Below, one piece after another: positions 51,495 through 64,000 of a stretch of DNA of 64,000 nt (within the stretch, counting starts at the first letter, position 1; every line of letters begins with the position of its first letter). Under the pieces are notes generated by a model. The model was not told where the DNA came from and did no database searches. It saw only the letters and a list, made by a program, of their open reading frames with translations. Made by a program: the position numbers and the translations under genes. Source of the DNA: Serratia liquefaciens (lineage in GTDB: Bacteria; Pseudomonadota; Gammaproteobacteria; Enterobacterales; Enterobacteriaceae); NCBI RefSeq assembly GCF_027594825.1, contig NZ_CP088930.1, forward strand, positions 3,161,019 to 3,225,018, written 5' to 3'.

Positions 51495-52691
51495 ATGAGT
51501 AAAGCGGTATGTGCAAAACAGAGTGGGTTTTGGAGTCTTCCCGCCAGAACCATGACGCTGGCCTGCTTGCTGGTCTTCATGGCGCAGATGGCGACAACGG
51601 TGTATCTGCCTTCGTTACCGACGGTGATGCAGGAGTTGTCGATGACGCGTCGTGCCACCGAGCTATCGATATCGATATTCGTCATTGGCGCCGCGCTGCC
51701 GGTGCTGTTCTGGGGGGCGGCAGCCGATCGCTTTGGGCGGCGCCTGCCGCTGACGTTGTCGTTGGCGTTGTTTATCACTTGCAGCGCGCTGCTGGCGTTT
51801 TGCAGCAATGGCACCCAATTATTGGTGCTGAGGGCACTGCAGGGTATCGCCGCCGGGGGCGCCGCGATCATCGCACGCATTATTGTTCGCGATAACTGGA
51901 GCGGCGACGAGCTGGCACGGCGCCTTTCGGTGCTGTCGATTGCTTTTATCGCTGCATTGGGCGGCGGGCAGTTTATCGGTGGGTTGCTTAGCCAATATTC
52001 GCACTGGCAAATGGGCTTTGTACTGATGGGGCTGACCGGGTTGGCGATCCTGCTGCTTATGCAGACGCTGCCGTTGGAAGCCGGCAGGGCTGCGGGGCCT
52101 CGTCCACCCATGGCCACGGCCTATTGGCGCATTTTGCGTCGGCCGGGGTTTTTCTGGCCGGCCTGCGTCGGCGGATTGGGGTTCGCAACCACGGTGACCC
52201 TGCAAGAGGTGAGCCCGTTTATTATGCAGCAGGGGTTTGGTCTGAACGTGACGGCCTTTGGGGCGCTAGGATTGGTGATCGGCGTAGCTTACTTTACCGG
52301 GGCGATGGCGGTGAACCGGACGGTGGCTCGTTTCGGCGGCAAACGGCTAATGCAGGTGGGAGCGAGTATTGTCGCTATGACGACCGTCGCGATCATGCTG
52401 CTGTGGTGGAGTGGCGTGCTGGTGGGGCTTTCCGGCATGACGTTATTCATCGTGCTGTACTGCCTGACGATTTTTGGCCAGGCGGTATTGTTTCCTAACA
52501 GTATGGCGATGGCCGTCAGCGATGCCAAAGAGCAGGGTGCCTATGCCATGGCGTTGTGCGGATTTCTGCAGCAGTGCTTGGCGGGTATTGCTGCGGCCGG
52601 CGCTGTTTTGCTTGAACATCACGGTCTGTGGGCCGCCGCGATCGCCTCGTCAGGTTTTATCGCCTGGTTAATTGTTAAGCTGCGGATGTAA
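51495..52691 (+). CDS. MFS transporter, Bcr/CflA-like drug efflux type
   Basis: The 398-residue product has twelve predicted membrane segments. The loop between segments 2 and 3 carries motif A (GAAADRFGRRLPL), and QMATTVYLPSLPTVMQEL near the start is typical of the Bcr/CflA subfamily of drug:proton antiporters. RALQGIAAGGAAIIARIIVRD corresponds to motif B. The ATG at 51495 follows GAGGTGCGAA. It lies between fadB and pepQ, which are neighbours in E. coli. Substrate not predictable. Confidence 0.85.
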   Translation: MSKAVCAKQSGFWSLPARTMTLACLLVFMAQMATTVYLPSLPTVMQELSMTRRATELSISIFVIGAALPVLFWGAAADRFGRRLPLTLSLALFITCSALLAFCSNGTQLLVLRALQGIAAGGAAIIARIIVRDNWSGDELARRLSVLSIAFIAALGGGQFIGGLLSQYSHWQMGFVLMGLTGLAILLLMQTLPLEAGRAAGPRPPMATAYWRILRRPGFFWPACVGGLGFATTVTLQEVSPFIMQQGFGLNVTAFGALGLVIGVAYFTGAMAVNRTVARFGGKRLMQVGASIVAMTTVAIMLLWWSGVLVGLSGMTLFIVLYCLTIFGQAVLFPNSMAMAVSDAKEQGAYAMALCGFLQQCLAGIAAAGAVLLEHHGLWAAAIASSGFIAWLIVKLRM

Positions 52692-52808
52692 CGACATTTA
52701 CAGTGATTTGCGAAGCGCCCCGCATGCCAGAGGTGATGAGGTTGGTGCGCAGGAACGGTGTGCTAAGATGAGGCATTCCGTTCTAATGGTATGTAAAAGG
52801 GTATTGTG

Positions 52809-54140
52809 ATGGAAACACTGGCTTCTTTGTATAACGACCACCTGGCAGAACTGCAAAAACGGGCGCGTGAAGTGTTAACGCGCAACAAACTGGACGCGTT
52901 GCTGATTCACTCCGGGGAACTGCAGCGGATATTCCAGGACGACCGCAGTTATCCGTTCAAAGTGAATGCGCATTTTAAAGCTTGGGTGCCGGTGACTTCG
53001 GTCCCAAACTGCTGGCTGTGGGTGGACGGCGTTAACAAACCGAAGCTGTGGTTCTATTCGCCGGTTGATTACTGGCATAGCGTTGAGCCGCTGCCGGACA
53101 GTTTCTGGACCAAATCTGTTGAACTGATGCCGTTGGCCAATGCCGACGATATCGCTCAGCAGCTGCCAGCCCAGCGTGAGCGCGTGGGCTATATCGGTTA
53201 TGCGCAACAGCGCGCTCGCGATCTCGGTATTTCGGCAGAAAACGTCAACCCTAAAGCGGTGCTGAACTACTTCGACTTCCATCGCTCAATCAAAACCGGC
53301 TACGAGCTGGCCTGCATGCGTGAAGCGCAGAAGACCGCGGTTATGGGGCATCGTGCTGCCCACGAAGCTTTCCTGTCAGGCATGAGTGAGTTTGATATCA
53401 ACCTGGCTTATCTCACGGCGACAGGCCATCGCGACACCGATGTGCCTTACGACAATATCGTTGCGCTGAATGAGCATGCGTCTGTACTGCATTACACCAC
53501 GCTGGATCACCAACCGCCGGCTGAAATGCTGAGCTTCTTGATCGATGCTGGTGCGGAATATAACGGCTATGCGGCCGATCTGACTCGTACTTATGCTGGC
53601 CAGAGCGGTAGCGATTTCGCCCAGTTGGTTAAAGATCTTAATAGCGAACAGTTGGCGCTGATGGAAACCATCAAAGCCGGTGTGCGTTACACCGATTATC
53701 ATGTGCAGATGCACCAACGCATCGCCAAATTGCTCAAGAGCCACAAACTGGTGAGCGGTATCAGCGAAGAAGCCATGGTGGAACAAGGGCTCACCACGCC
53801 GTTCCTGCCGCACGGTTTGGGCCACCCTCTGGGCCTGCAGGTGCACGACTCAGCCGGTTTTATGCAGGATGAACAGGGTACCCATCTGGCGGCGCCATCG
53901 AAATACCCATACCTGCGCTGCACCCGCGTATTGCAACCTGGCATGGTGTTGACCATCGAACCTGGCCTCTACTTTATTGAATCCCTGCTGGCACCGTGGC
54001 GCAGCGGCGAATTCAGCCAGCACTTTGCCTGGGATCGCATTGATGCGCTGAAACCTTATGGTGGTATCCGTATTGAAGACAATATCGTGATCCATGAAAA
54101 GCGCATTGAGAACATGACGCGCGATCTGAACCTGGCCTGA
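52809..54140 (+). CDS. pepQ: Xaa-Pro dipeptidase PepQ
   Basis: PepQ cleaves dipeptides with C-terminal proline. The 443-residue product has the pita-bread aminopeptidase fold with metal ligands in [36 protein letters not shown] and [11 protein letters not shown], and GGIRIEDN. The ATG at 52809, straight after a GTG codon, matches E. coli PepQ. The stop overlaps the yigZ start by one base. Confidence 0.96.
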   Translation: METLASLYNDHLAELQKRAREVLTRNKLDALLIHSGELQRIFQDDRSYPFKVNAHFKAWVPVTSVPNCWLWVDGVNKPKLWFYSPVDYWHSVEPLPDSFWTKSVELMPLANADDIAQQLPAQRERVGYIGYAQQRARDLGISAENVNPKAVLNYFDFHRSIKTGYELACMREAQKTAVMGHRAAHEAFLSGMSEFDINLAYLTATGHRDTDVPYDNIVALNEHASVLHYTTLDHQPPAEMLSFLIDAGAEYNGYAADLTRTYAGQSGSDFAQLVKDLNSEQLALMETIKAGVRYTDYHVQMHQRIAKLLKSHKLVSGISEEAMVEQGLTTPFLPHGLGHPLGLQVHDSAGFMQDEQGTHLAAPSKYPYLRCTRVLQPGMVLTIEPGLYFIESLLAPWRSGEFSQHFAWDRIDALKPYGGIRIEDNIVIHEKRIENMTRDLNLA

Positions 54141-54754
54141 TGCAGCCTTATCCGATCCCCGCAGGCCCCATTAGCGTCAGCGAGGAAATCAAGAAGAGCC
54201 GTTTTATCACCCTGCTGGCGCCGACCAGCGGGGTTGATGCGGCCAAGGCGTTTATCCAGCAGGTACGTGATGAGCACCCGGCAGCCAGGCATCATTGCTG
54301 GGCATTTGTCGCCGGGCCGCCGACCGATTCTCAGCAATTAGGCTTCTCCGATGACGGGGAGCCCTCCGGCACGGCGGGTAAACCTATCCTTGCGCAGCTC
54401 ATGGGCAGTGGCATAGGCGAAATCACCGCCGTAGTGGTACGTTACTACGGCGGTATCAAGTTGGGCACCGGCGGTTTGGTGAGAGCCTACGGCAGCGGGG
54501 TGCAGCAGGCATTAAAACAGTTGGCCGTGAGCCACAAGATCCCGCAGGCCGAATATACTTTGCAATGCGACTATGCTCAGTTGGCGCTGGTAGAGAATCT
54601 GTTGCAGCAAACAGAAGGGCGGATTGTACAGGGGGAATATGGTGCCTCCGTCATGCTGCATCTGGCTTTGCCTGTCACCGGCGTTGAGGCGTTCGGGGAT
54701 AAATTACGTGATCTCAGTCGCGGTAATTTGCAATTAACCCCCATTTCGCAATAA
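54140..54754 (+). CDS. yigZ: IMPACT/YigZ family protein
   Basis: The 204-residue product has the UPF0029/IMPACT N-terminal domain (SRFITLLAPTSG, ARHHCWAFVAG, SDDGEPSGTAGKPIL and VVRYYGGIKLGTGGLVRAYG) and a C-terminal DUF1949 domain. Its biochemical role is not settled. The gene shares one base with pepQ and is followed by trkH after 35 bases, the E. coli order. Confidence 0.92.
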   Translation: MQPYPIPAGPISVSEEIKKSRFITLLAPTSGVDAAKAFIQQVRDEHPAARHHCWAFVAGPPTDSQQLGFSDDGEPSGTAGKPILAQLMGSGIGEITAVVVRYYGGIKLGTGGLVRAYGSGVQQALKQLAVSHKIPQAEYTLQCDYAQLALVENLLQQTEGRIVQGEYGASVMLHLALPVTGVEAFGDKLRDLSRGNLQLTPISQ

Positions 54755-54789
54755 TTCCCCCCAACTGAATTGCTAAGGATCGTGCTGAA

Positions 54790-56241
54790 ATGCATTTTCG
54801 CGCTATTACCCGTATCGTGGGTTTGTTGGTCATCCTGTTCTCCGGGACGATGTTTATTCCTGGTCTGGTGGCATTGATATACCGCGATGGGGCGGGGCGG
54901 GCGTTCAGCCAGACCTTCTTTGTGGCGGTAACCATTGGCCTGATGCTGTGGTGGCCTAACCGTAAACAAAAGCACGAGTTGAAGCCGCGGGAAGGCTTTT
55001 TGATCGTGGTGCTGTTCTGGACGGTGCTGGGCAGCGTCGGGGCATTGCCGTTTTTATTTTCGGAGCGGCCTAACCTGTCGCTGACCGATGCCTTCTTCGA
55101 GTCGTTTTCCGGCTTGACCACCACGGGGGCGACAACGCTGGTGGGGTTAGACTCGTTGCCCAAAGCCATCTTGTTCTATCGGCAGATGCTGCAATGGATG
55201 GGCGGGATGGGGATCATCGTGTTGGCCGTAGCGATACTGCCGATCCTCGGTGTCGGGGGGATGCAGTTGTACCGGGCAGAAATGCCGGGTCCACTGAAAG
55301 ATAACAAAATGCGCCCGCGCATTGCCGAAACGGCTAAAACCCTGTGGCTGATTTACGTTCTGCTGACCATTGCCTGCGCGTTGGCGCTCTGGGGGGCCGG
55401 CATGTCGATGTTCGACGCCATAGGCCACAGCTTCTCGACCATCGCCATTGGCGGCTTCTCTACCCACGATGCCAGCATCGGTTACTACGCCAGTCCCACC
55501 ATCAACACCATTATTGCTATTTTCCTGCTGATCTCCGGTTGTAACTACGGCCTGCACTTTGCCTTGTTGAGCGGACGCAGCCTGAAAGTGTACTGGCGTG
55601 ACCCTGAGTTTCGCATGTTTATCGCCGTCCAGTTGACGCTGGTGGTGGTCTGCACTGGGGTACTCTGGGGGCATGGCGTTTACAAAACCGGTATGGAAAC
55701 GCTCAATCAGGCATTCTTCCAGGTGGTGTCGATGGCGACGACGGCCGGCTTTACTACCGACAGCATTTCCAAGTGGCCGTTATTCTTGCCGATGTTGCTG
55801 CTTTGCTCTGCCTTTATCGGCGGCTGTGCCGGCTCGACGGGCGGTGGCCTGAAAGTGATTCGTATTCTGTTGCTCTATTTGCAGGGCTCGCGTGAGTTAA
55901 AAAGGCTGGTGCACCCTAACGCGGTTTACACTATCAAATTGGGTAACCGCGCACTGCCGGAACGGATCCTGGAGGCGGTATGGGGATTCTTCTCGGCTTA
56001 TGCATTGGTCTTTATCGTCAGCATGCTGGCCATTATCGCAACCGGTGTGGATGATTTCTCTGCCTTCGCTGCTGTGACGGCGACGCTGAACAACCTGGGG
56101 CCGGGGTTGGGGGTGGTGGCAGATAACTTTACTACTATGCCTGCACCGGCGAAGTGGATCCTGGTTCTGACGATGCTGTTCGGTCGCCTTGAGGTCTTTA
56201 CACTGCTGGTTCTGTTTACGCCGACGTTCTGGCGCGAATGA
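54790..56241 (+). CDS. trkH: Trk potassium uptake protein TrkH
   Basis: TrkH is the membrane subunit of the low-affinity potassium importer controlled by TrkA. The 483-residue product has multiple membrane segments with the four pore repeats, e.g. [41 protein letters not shown] and [12 protein letters not shown], each supplying a selectivity-filter glycine. Position before hemG matches E. coli. Confidence 0.96.
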   Translation: MHFRAITRIVGLLVILFSGTMFIPGLVALIYRDGAGRAFSQTFFVAVTIGLMLWWPNRKQKHELKPREGFLIVVLFWTVLGSVGALPFLFSERPNLSLTDAFFESFSGLTTTGATTLVGLDSLPKAILFYRQMLQWMGGMGIIVLAVAILPILGVGGMQLYRAEMPGPLKDNKMRPRIAETAKTLWLIYVLLTIACALALWGAGMSMFDAIGHSFSTIAIGGFSTHDASIGYYASPTINTIIAIFLLISGCNYGLHFALLSGRSLKVYWRDPEFRMFIAVQLTLVVVCTGVLWGHGVYKTGMETLNQAFFQVVSMATTAGFTTDSISKWPLFLPMLLLCSAFIGGCAGSTGGGLKVIRILLLYLQGSRELKRLVHPNAVYTIKLGNRALPERILEAVWGFFSAYALVFIVSMLAIIATGVDDFSAFAAVTATLNNLGPGLGVVADNFTTMPAPAKWILVLTMLFGRLEVFTLLVLFTPTFWRE

Positions 56242-56263
56242 CCTTGATAAAAGGAGTAACGCC

Positions 56264-56797
56264 GTGAAGGCACTGATTCTTTATTCTAGCCGTGATGGGC
56301 AAACACGTTCTATCGCCTCTTATATAGCAAACAAACTGCAGGATACGCTGCGCTGCGATGTGATCGATTTGCTGCAGGCGGATAATATTGACCTCACGCA
56401 GTATCAGCAGGTGTTGATTGGCGCATCGGTGCGTTATGGCCATTTCCATCCGACATTGGAAAAGTTCGTCAAACGTCATGCCGAACAATTGAACCGCATG
56501 CCGAGCGCATTCTTTAGCGTCAACCTGACCGCCCGTAAAGCGGACAAGCGTTCCCCACAGACCAATGCTTATACCCGCAAGTTCCTGCTGGCGTCGCCTT
56601 GGCAGCCAAAACAGTGCGCCGTGTTTGCCGGCGCACTGCGTTATCCACGTTATCGCTGGCTCGATCGCGTAATGATTCAACTTATTATGCGTATGACCGG
56701 GGGCGAAACAGACAGCAGTAAAGAAGTGGAGTACACCGATTGGCAGCAAGTGGAACGTTTTGCCCAGGAGTTTGGCCATATTCAGTATGAAAAGTGA
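56264..56797 (+). CDS. hemG: menaquinone-dependent protoporphyrinogen IX oxidase HemG
   Basis: HemG oxidises protoporphyrinogen IX, passing electrons to the quinone pool. The 177-residue product is a long-chain flavodoxin: FMN loop [13 protein letters not shown], then [12 protein letters not shown] and [12 protein letters not shown]. It starts with GTG at 56264 after AAGGAG. With hemB at 42868 it is a second haem gene in the window, not linked. It is followed by its own terminator and then the rRNA operon. Confidence 0.95.
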   Translation: MKALILYSSRDGQTRSIASYIANKLQDTLRCDVIDLLQADNIDLTQYQQVLIGASVRYGHFHPTLEKFVKRHAEQLNRMPSAFFSVNLTARKADKRSPQTNAYTRKFLLASPWQPKQCAVFAGALRYPRYRWLDRVMIQLIMRMTGGETDSSKEVEYTDWQQVERFAQEFGHIQYEK

Positions 56798-56799
56798 CG

Positions 56800-56824
56800 A
56801 AAACGCTGGCTTGTGCAGCGTTTT
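56800..56824 (+). terminator. terminator of hemG
   Basis: AAAACGCTG and CAGCGTTTT pair over nine positions around a seven-base loop, with T residues at the end of the stem. It separates hemG from the rrn promoters. Confidence 0.85.
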
Positions 56825-56845
56825 GTCGAAAAATACCGCGCTTGA

Positions 56846-56903
56846 AAAGTTTTTTGCATTTAGGGGTTGCGGCCTTCTGAGAACTCCCTATAATGCGCCT
56901 CCA
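56846..56903 (+). promoter_or_regulatory. rrn P1 promoter
   Basis: TTGCGG (56867-56872) and TATAAT (56889-56894) are 16 bases apart, the short spacing typical of rrn P1. A GC-rich discriminator GCGCCTCC follows, expected for stringent control by ppGpp/DksA. An A/T-rich stretch just upstream (56846-56862) resembles an UP element. Confidence 0.8.
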
Positions 56904-56997
56904 CTGACCGGGAACAACGACTCCTCTAACGAGAACCAGTCGCCCAGCCAGAAAGATTCAAGCCGGTGAAAACACCGTTTCTTAATAAGAAAAAAGC

Positions 56998-57026
56998 TTG
57001 ACTCTTCAGGTGAAAAGCGTAATATA
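56998..57026 (+). promoter_or_regulatory. rrn P2 promoter
   Basis: TTGACT (56998-57003) and TAATAT (57020-57025) with 16-base spacing lie about 130 bases downstream of P1, the usual P1/P2 arrangement of rRNA operons. Confidence 0.75.
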
Positions 57027-57055
57027 CGCCACCTCGAGTTAGCAACCTAACTCAC

Positions 57056-57093
57056 TGCTCTTTAACAATTTATCAGACAATCTGTGTGGGCAC
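57056..57093 (+). promoter_or_regulatory. rrn leader: boxA antiterminator and left RNase III arm
   Basis: TGCTCTTTAACA (57056-57067) is boxA for Nus-factor antitermination. Directly after, 57073-57093 is complementary to 58816-58836 downstream of 16S; the two form the double-stranded RNase III processing stalk of pre-16S RNA. Confidence 0.85.
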
Positions 57094-57249
57094 TCCACAA
57101 GACGATATCCAGAACCTTCGGGTTCGAAAAAATATCAAGTCTTGAAGAGTGACCAAGCAATAAGTCAGTCGGTTGATTCGTCAACGGTCTGATTATTACG
57201 AAAGTTAATTTTCGAGCATCGCTTCACGAGTTGAAGCAAATCAAGCTTT

Positions 57250-58792
<1,543 letters not shown>

Positions 58793-58815
58793 CCTAATGA
58801 TATTGATTGCGTGAA

Positions 58816-58836
58816 GTGCTCACACAGATTGTCTGA
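58816..58836 (+). other. right RNase III arm of the pre-16S stalk
   Basis: This segment is the reverse complement of 57073-57093 apart from one G-U pair, 24 bases after mature 16S, and closes the processing stalk. Confidence 0.8.
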
Positions 58837-58933
58837 TGAAAAGTAACGAGCAAAGCGCTACCTGTTGATGTAATGAGTCACTGACTCATGCTGATACGAG
58901 AAACGGTTAAACCCTGGTTTAATCGGATTTTGT

Positions 58934-59009
58934 GTCCCCATCGTCTAGAGGCCTAGGACACTGCCCTTTCACGGCTGTAACAGGGGTTCGAATCCCCTTG
59001 GGGACGCCA
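58934..59009 (+). tRNA. gltT: tRNA-Glu (anticodon TTC) in the 16S-23S spacer
   Basis: A 76-base cloverleaf with the CCA end encoded. The acceptor stem GTCCCCA pairs with TGGGGAC, the T arm is AGGGG-TTCGAAT-CCCCT, and the anticodon TTC lies at 58968-58970 in CTTTCAC. The anticodon stem CTGCC / GGCTG has a U-U mismatch at 28-42; E. coli has a C-G pair there. A single tRNA-Glu spacer is one of the two usual enterobacterial types (the other being Ile plus Ala). Confidence 0.97.
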
Positions 59010-59096
59010 TCCGATAATGAGTGAAAGACATTATCACCGGTTAGCAATAACCGAAAACATCTTAAAGATGACTCTTGCGAGTCGTGTTTAAGATAT

Positions 59097-59109
59097 TGCT
59101 CTTTAACAA
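59097..59109 (+). promoter_or_regulatory. spacer boxA upstream of 23S
   Basis: TTGCTCTTTAACA repeats the leader boxA and reloads the antitermination complex before 23S. The rest of 59010-59254 contains only spacer sequence and the left processing arm of 23S. Confidence 0.8.
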
Positions 59110-59254
59110 TCTGGAACAAGCTGAAAATTGAAACATGACAGCTGAAACTTATCCCTCCGTAGAACTATTGGGGTAAGGATTAACCTGTCATAGAGTCTCT
59201 CAAATAAACAGCACGACAGTGTTTTCTGTTTACAGAAACACCTTCGGGTTGTGA

Positions 59255-62164
<2,910 letters not shown>

Positions 62165-62260
62165 ACAACACCAAAGGTGTTTTAGAGAGACAGATTTTCA
62201 GCGAAGTTCCGAGATTGGTTCTGATGGCTACGTGAGTAGCGGTTAGAATGAAACAGAATT

Positions 62261-62380
62261 TGCCTGGCGGCAATAGCGCGGTGGTCCCACCTGACCCCAT
62301 GCCGAACTCAGAAGTGAAACGCCGTAGCGCCGATGGTAGTGTGGGGTCTCCCCATGCGAGAGTAGGACACTGCCAGGCAT
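62261..62380 (+). rRNA. rrf: 5S ribosomal RNA
   Basis: A 120-base gene from TGCCTGGCGG to CTGCCAGGCAT with complementary ends, 96 bases after 23S. The conserved CCGAACTCAGAAGTGAAACG loop is present. No tRNA gene follows it. Confidence 0.98.
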
Positions 62381-62394
62381 CAATCAAGCCAAGA

Positions 62395-62419
62395 GGCCAT
62401 CCGTAAGGATGGCCTTTTT
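62395..62419 (+). terminator. terminator of the rRNA operon
   Basis: GGCCATCC-GTAA-GGATGGCC followed by TTTTT, 14 bases after 5S. It is a strong intrinsic terminator of the usual rrn form. Confidence 0.95.
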
Positions 62420-62826
62420 GCTATGCGGAAAAGAAAAAATGGCGCAGCCAGTCGGTACCTGGATAGCCGATCCTCGACAATATCCTGTGAATAAATCCCT
62501 CCTCGTTATACTTATGGTTATAAATATGAACAATATTTAAAAAACATAACTGTTCTCGGATGAATATAAGTCAAATTGAATAGAATTGTTTTAGGTTTAT
62601 AGCAATTAGCCTGTCTTTAAGAAAATCGTGATTAATCATCTTAATTATTGTCATTGATGTATTACCTAATTAATTTATATAGAAATTACCTTATAAAACA
62701 ATTAGAAATATTTAATCCGTTGATGTTCTCCAGATAAAAGCAATATCAATGAAAACAAATATTAGCCTGACGTGCCGAATCGAGTAGACTAGGTGGAGGT
62801 TCATTTCCGTATAGGTATTTATCGTT
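62420..62826. other. AT-rich spacer between rRNA operon and murB
   Basis: This 407-base gap shows no convincing gene on either strand. From about 62500 to 62760 it is strongly AT-rich with many TAAT/ATTA steps, unlike the GC-rich surroundings. A murB promoter should lie here, but no clear -35/-10 pair was picked out. AGGTGGAGG at about 62791-62799 is too far from the murB start to be its ribosome-binding site. Confidence 0.6.
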
Positions 62827-63864
62827 ATGTCTACTGAAAGCGCGTCATTAAAAAGCCACAATACCTTTGCGCTCCCGGTCAACGCAGCGCATCTGGTCAT
62901 TGCCAACACCATCGAATTGATGATCAAGGTTTGGCAGAAAACGCAGAAGCGCCAAGAGCCGCTGCTGGTACTCGGTGAAGGAAGTAACGTCCTGTTTCTT
63001 GAGGACTTTGCCGGTACGGTCATGATCAATCAATTAAAAGGCATCGATATCAGAGAAGAAAAAGATGCCTGGTTTCTCCATGTCAGCTCCGGTGAGAATT
63101 GGCATGGCCTGGTTTGTCGCACTCTTGATATCAGCATTCCTGGCCTGGAAAATTTGGCTCTGATCCCTGGCCTGGTCGGTTCTGCCCCCATTCAGAATAT
63201 CGGCGCCTATGGCATCGAGCTCAAGAGCGTATGTGACTACGTTGATCTATTGGATCTGAGTACGGGAGCTATCGATCGCATTCCGGCGTCAGATTGTGGG
63301 TTTGGCTACCGTGAAAGCATTTTCAAACATCATTTTCAGAAGGGGCACATCATTGTTGGCGTAGGCTTACGCCTGAACAAGCAATGGAACCCGATGCTTA
63401 ATTATGGCGATCTGGCAAAGCTGGATCCGGACACGGTGACCCCGCGTCAGGTCTTTGACTCAGTGTGCGCCATGCGTCGCAGTAAGCTGCCGGATCCTAA
63501 GGTGATGGGTAATGCCGGCAGTTTCTTCAAAAATCCGTTGGTCAGTAGTGAAAAGGCTACTGCGCTGATGGCCGAATATCCTGGGATGCCGCATTACCCA
63601 CAGCAGGATGGTCAGATGAAGTTGGCTGCAGGTTGGTTGATCGACCAGTGTCAGTTGAAAGGCCATCAGATGGGGGGGGCGGAGGTACACAGTCAGCAGG
63701 CGCTTGTACTGGTTAATGTGGATAATGCCACCAGTCAGGACGTGGTCGCCTTGGCACGCCATGTGCGCAATACCGTAGCGAAAAAGTTTGATGTATGGTT
63801 AGAGCCAGAAGTTCGCTTTATCGGTAAGGATGGTGAGTTGAACGCCGTAGAGGTTCTGTCATGA
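62827..63864 (+). CDS. murB: UDP-N-acetylenolpyruvoylglucosamine reductase MurB
   Basis: MurB reduces the enolpyruvyl group with NADPH to give UDP-N-acetylmuramic acid for peptidoglycan. The 345-residue product has the FAD-binding [15 protein letters not shown] and [18 protein letters not shown] motifs, and [12 protein letters not shown] with the catalytic serine. It overlaps birA by four bases (ATGA, 63861-63864), as the murB-birA pair does in E. coli, where it lies after rrnB. Confidence 0.96.
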   Translation: MSTESASLKSHNTFALPVNAAHLVIANTIELMIKVWQKTQKRQEPLLVLGEGSNVLFLEDFAGTVMINQLKGIDIREEKDAWFLHVSSGENWHGLVCRTLDISIPGLENLALIPGLVGSAPIQNIGAYGIELKSVCDYVDLLDLSTGAIDRIPASDCGFGYRESIFKHHFQKGHIIVGVGLRLNKQWNPMLNYGDLAKLDPDTVTPRQVFDSVCAMRRSKLPDPKVMGNAGSFFKNPLVSSEKATALMAEYPGMPHYPQQDGQMKLAAGWLIDQCQLKGHQMGGAEVHSQQALVLVNVDNATSQDVVALARHVRNTVAKKFDVWLEPEVRFIGKDGELNAVEVLS

Positions 63865-64000
63865 AGGATACCAAAGTTCCCCTCAAGCTGATTGCGATAC
63901 TGGCCGATGGCGGTTTCCATTCTGGCGAGCACCTTGGTGAGCTACTCGGTATGAGCCGTGCAGCCATTAACAAGCATATCCAGACCATCCGCGAGTGGGG
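63861..64000 (+). CDS. birA: biotin-protein ligase / biotin operon repressor BirA (3' truncated by window edge)
   Basis: Only the first 46 or so residues are in the window. They form the N-terminal helix-turn-helix that binds the biotin operator: [20 protein letters not shown] then [20 protein letters not shown]. The ligase domain lies beyond 64000. It starts inside the murB stop codon. Confidence 0.93.
   Translation, partial: MKDTKVPLKLIAILADGGFHSGEHLGELLGMSRAAINKHIQTIREW

Noticed and set aside
62712..63029. Minus-strand open frame overlapping the start of murB
   Set aside because: It has no recognisable product, runs through the AT-rich gap and overlaps a certain gene.

Overview
The window is a stretch of enterobacterial core chromosome, most likely from Serratia (family Yersiniaceae). 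The 16S gene, the GC-rich protein-coding sequence and near-complete protein matches to E. coli gene sets point there. The 16S variable regions look like the S. liquefaciens/proteamaculans group, but this was judged from memory and not by alignment. No prophage, insertion sequence, CRISPR array or plasmid-type gene was seen. Protein assignments rest on recognised families, motifs and E. coli-like gene order; no database search was run.

Layout. 1-764: 3' end of rpoH and its terminator. 782-4456: a leftward group made of a secreted repeat protein of unknown function, a DUF3142 protein and panM. 4743-9779: the livKHMGF branched-chain amino acid ABC transporter. 9885-11072: a PLP aminotransferase. 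11137-16379: the Pho-regulated ugpBAECQ glycerol-3-phosphate uptake operon. 16485-17751: an AEC permease and a YhhA-like secreted protein. 17902-22130: the biotin transporter yigM, then metR and metE reading apart. 22332-31833: a frw/pfl/ptsA/fsaB block (fructose-type PTS, glycyl radical enzyme with activase, multiphosphoryl transfer protein, aldolase, AraC regulator). 31876-33986: a dienelactone hydrolase and uridine phosphorylase. 34158-35558: a phosphatase and a DedA protein. 35699-42853: rmuC, ubiE-ubiJ-ubiB, tatABC and tatD. 42868-47729: hemB, rfaH, pepE, ubiD and fre. 47898-51261: fadBA. 51495-56797: an MFS permease, pepQ, yigZ, trkH and hemG. 56846-62419: a complete rRNA operon (16S, tRNA-Glu, 23S, 5S). 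62827-64000: murB and the start of birA.

How it works together. Several groups form complete systems. LivKHMGF takes up branched-chain amino acids. UgpBAECQ takes up and hydrolyses glycerophosphodiesters under phosphate limitation. Frw/PtsA/PflD/PflC/FsaB looks like an anaerobic route for a PTS sugar or sugar analogue. UbiE, UbiJ, UbiB and UbiD serve ubiquinone synthesis. TatABC exports folded proteins. FadBA carries out beta-oxidation under a FadR operator. The most interesting items are the PflD cluster (a glycyl radical enzyme misnamed as a pyruvate formate-lyase), the uncharacterised secreted pair beside rpoH, a Pseudomonas-type HemB without the zinc cysteines, a set of intergenic double-hairpin palindromes, and an rRNA operon whose flanks match two different E. 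coli rrn loci.
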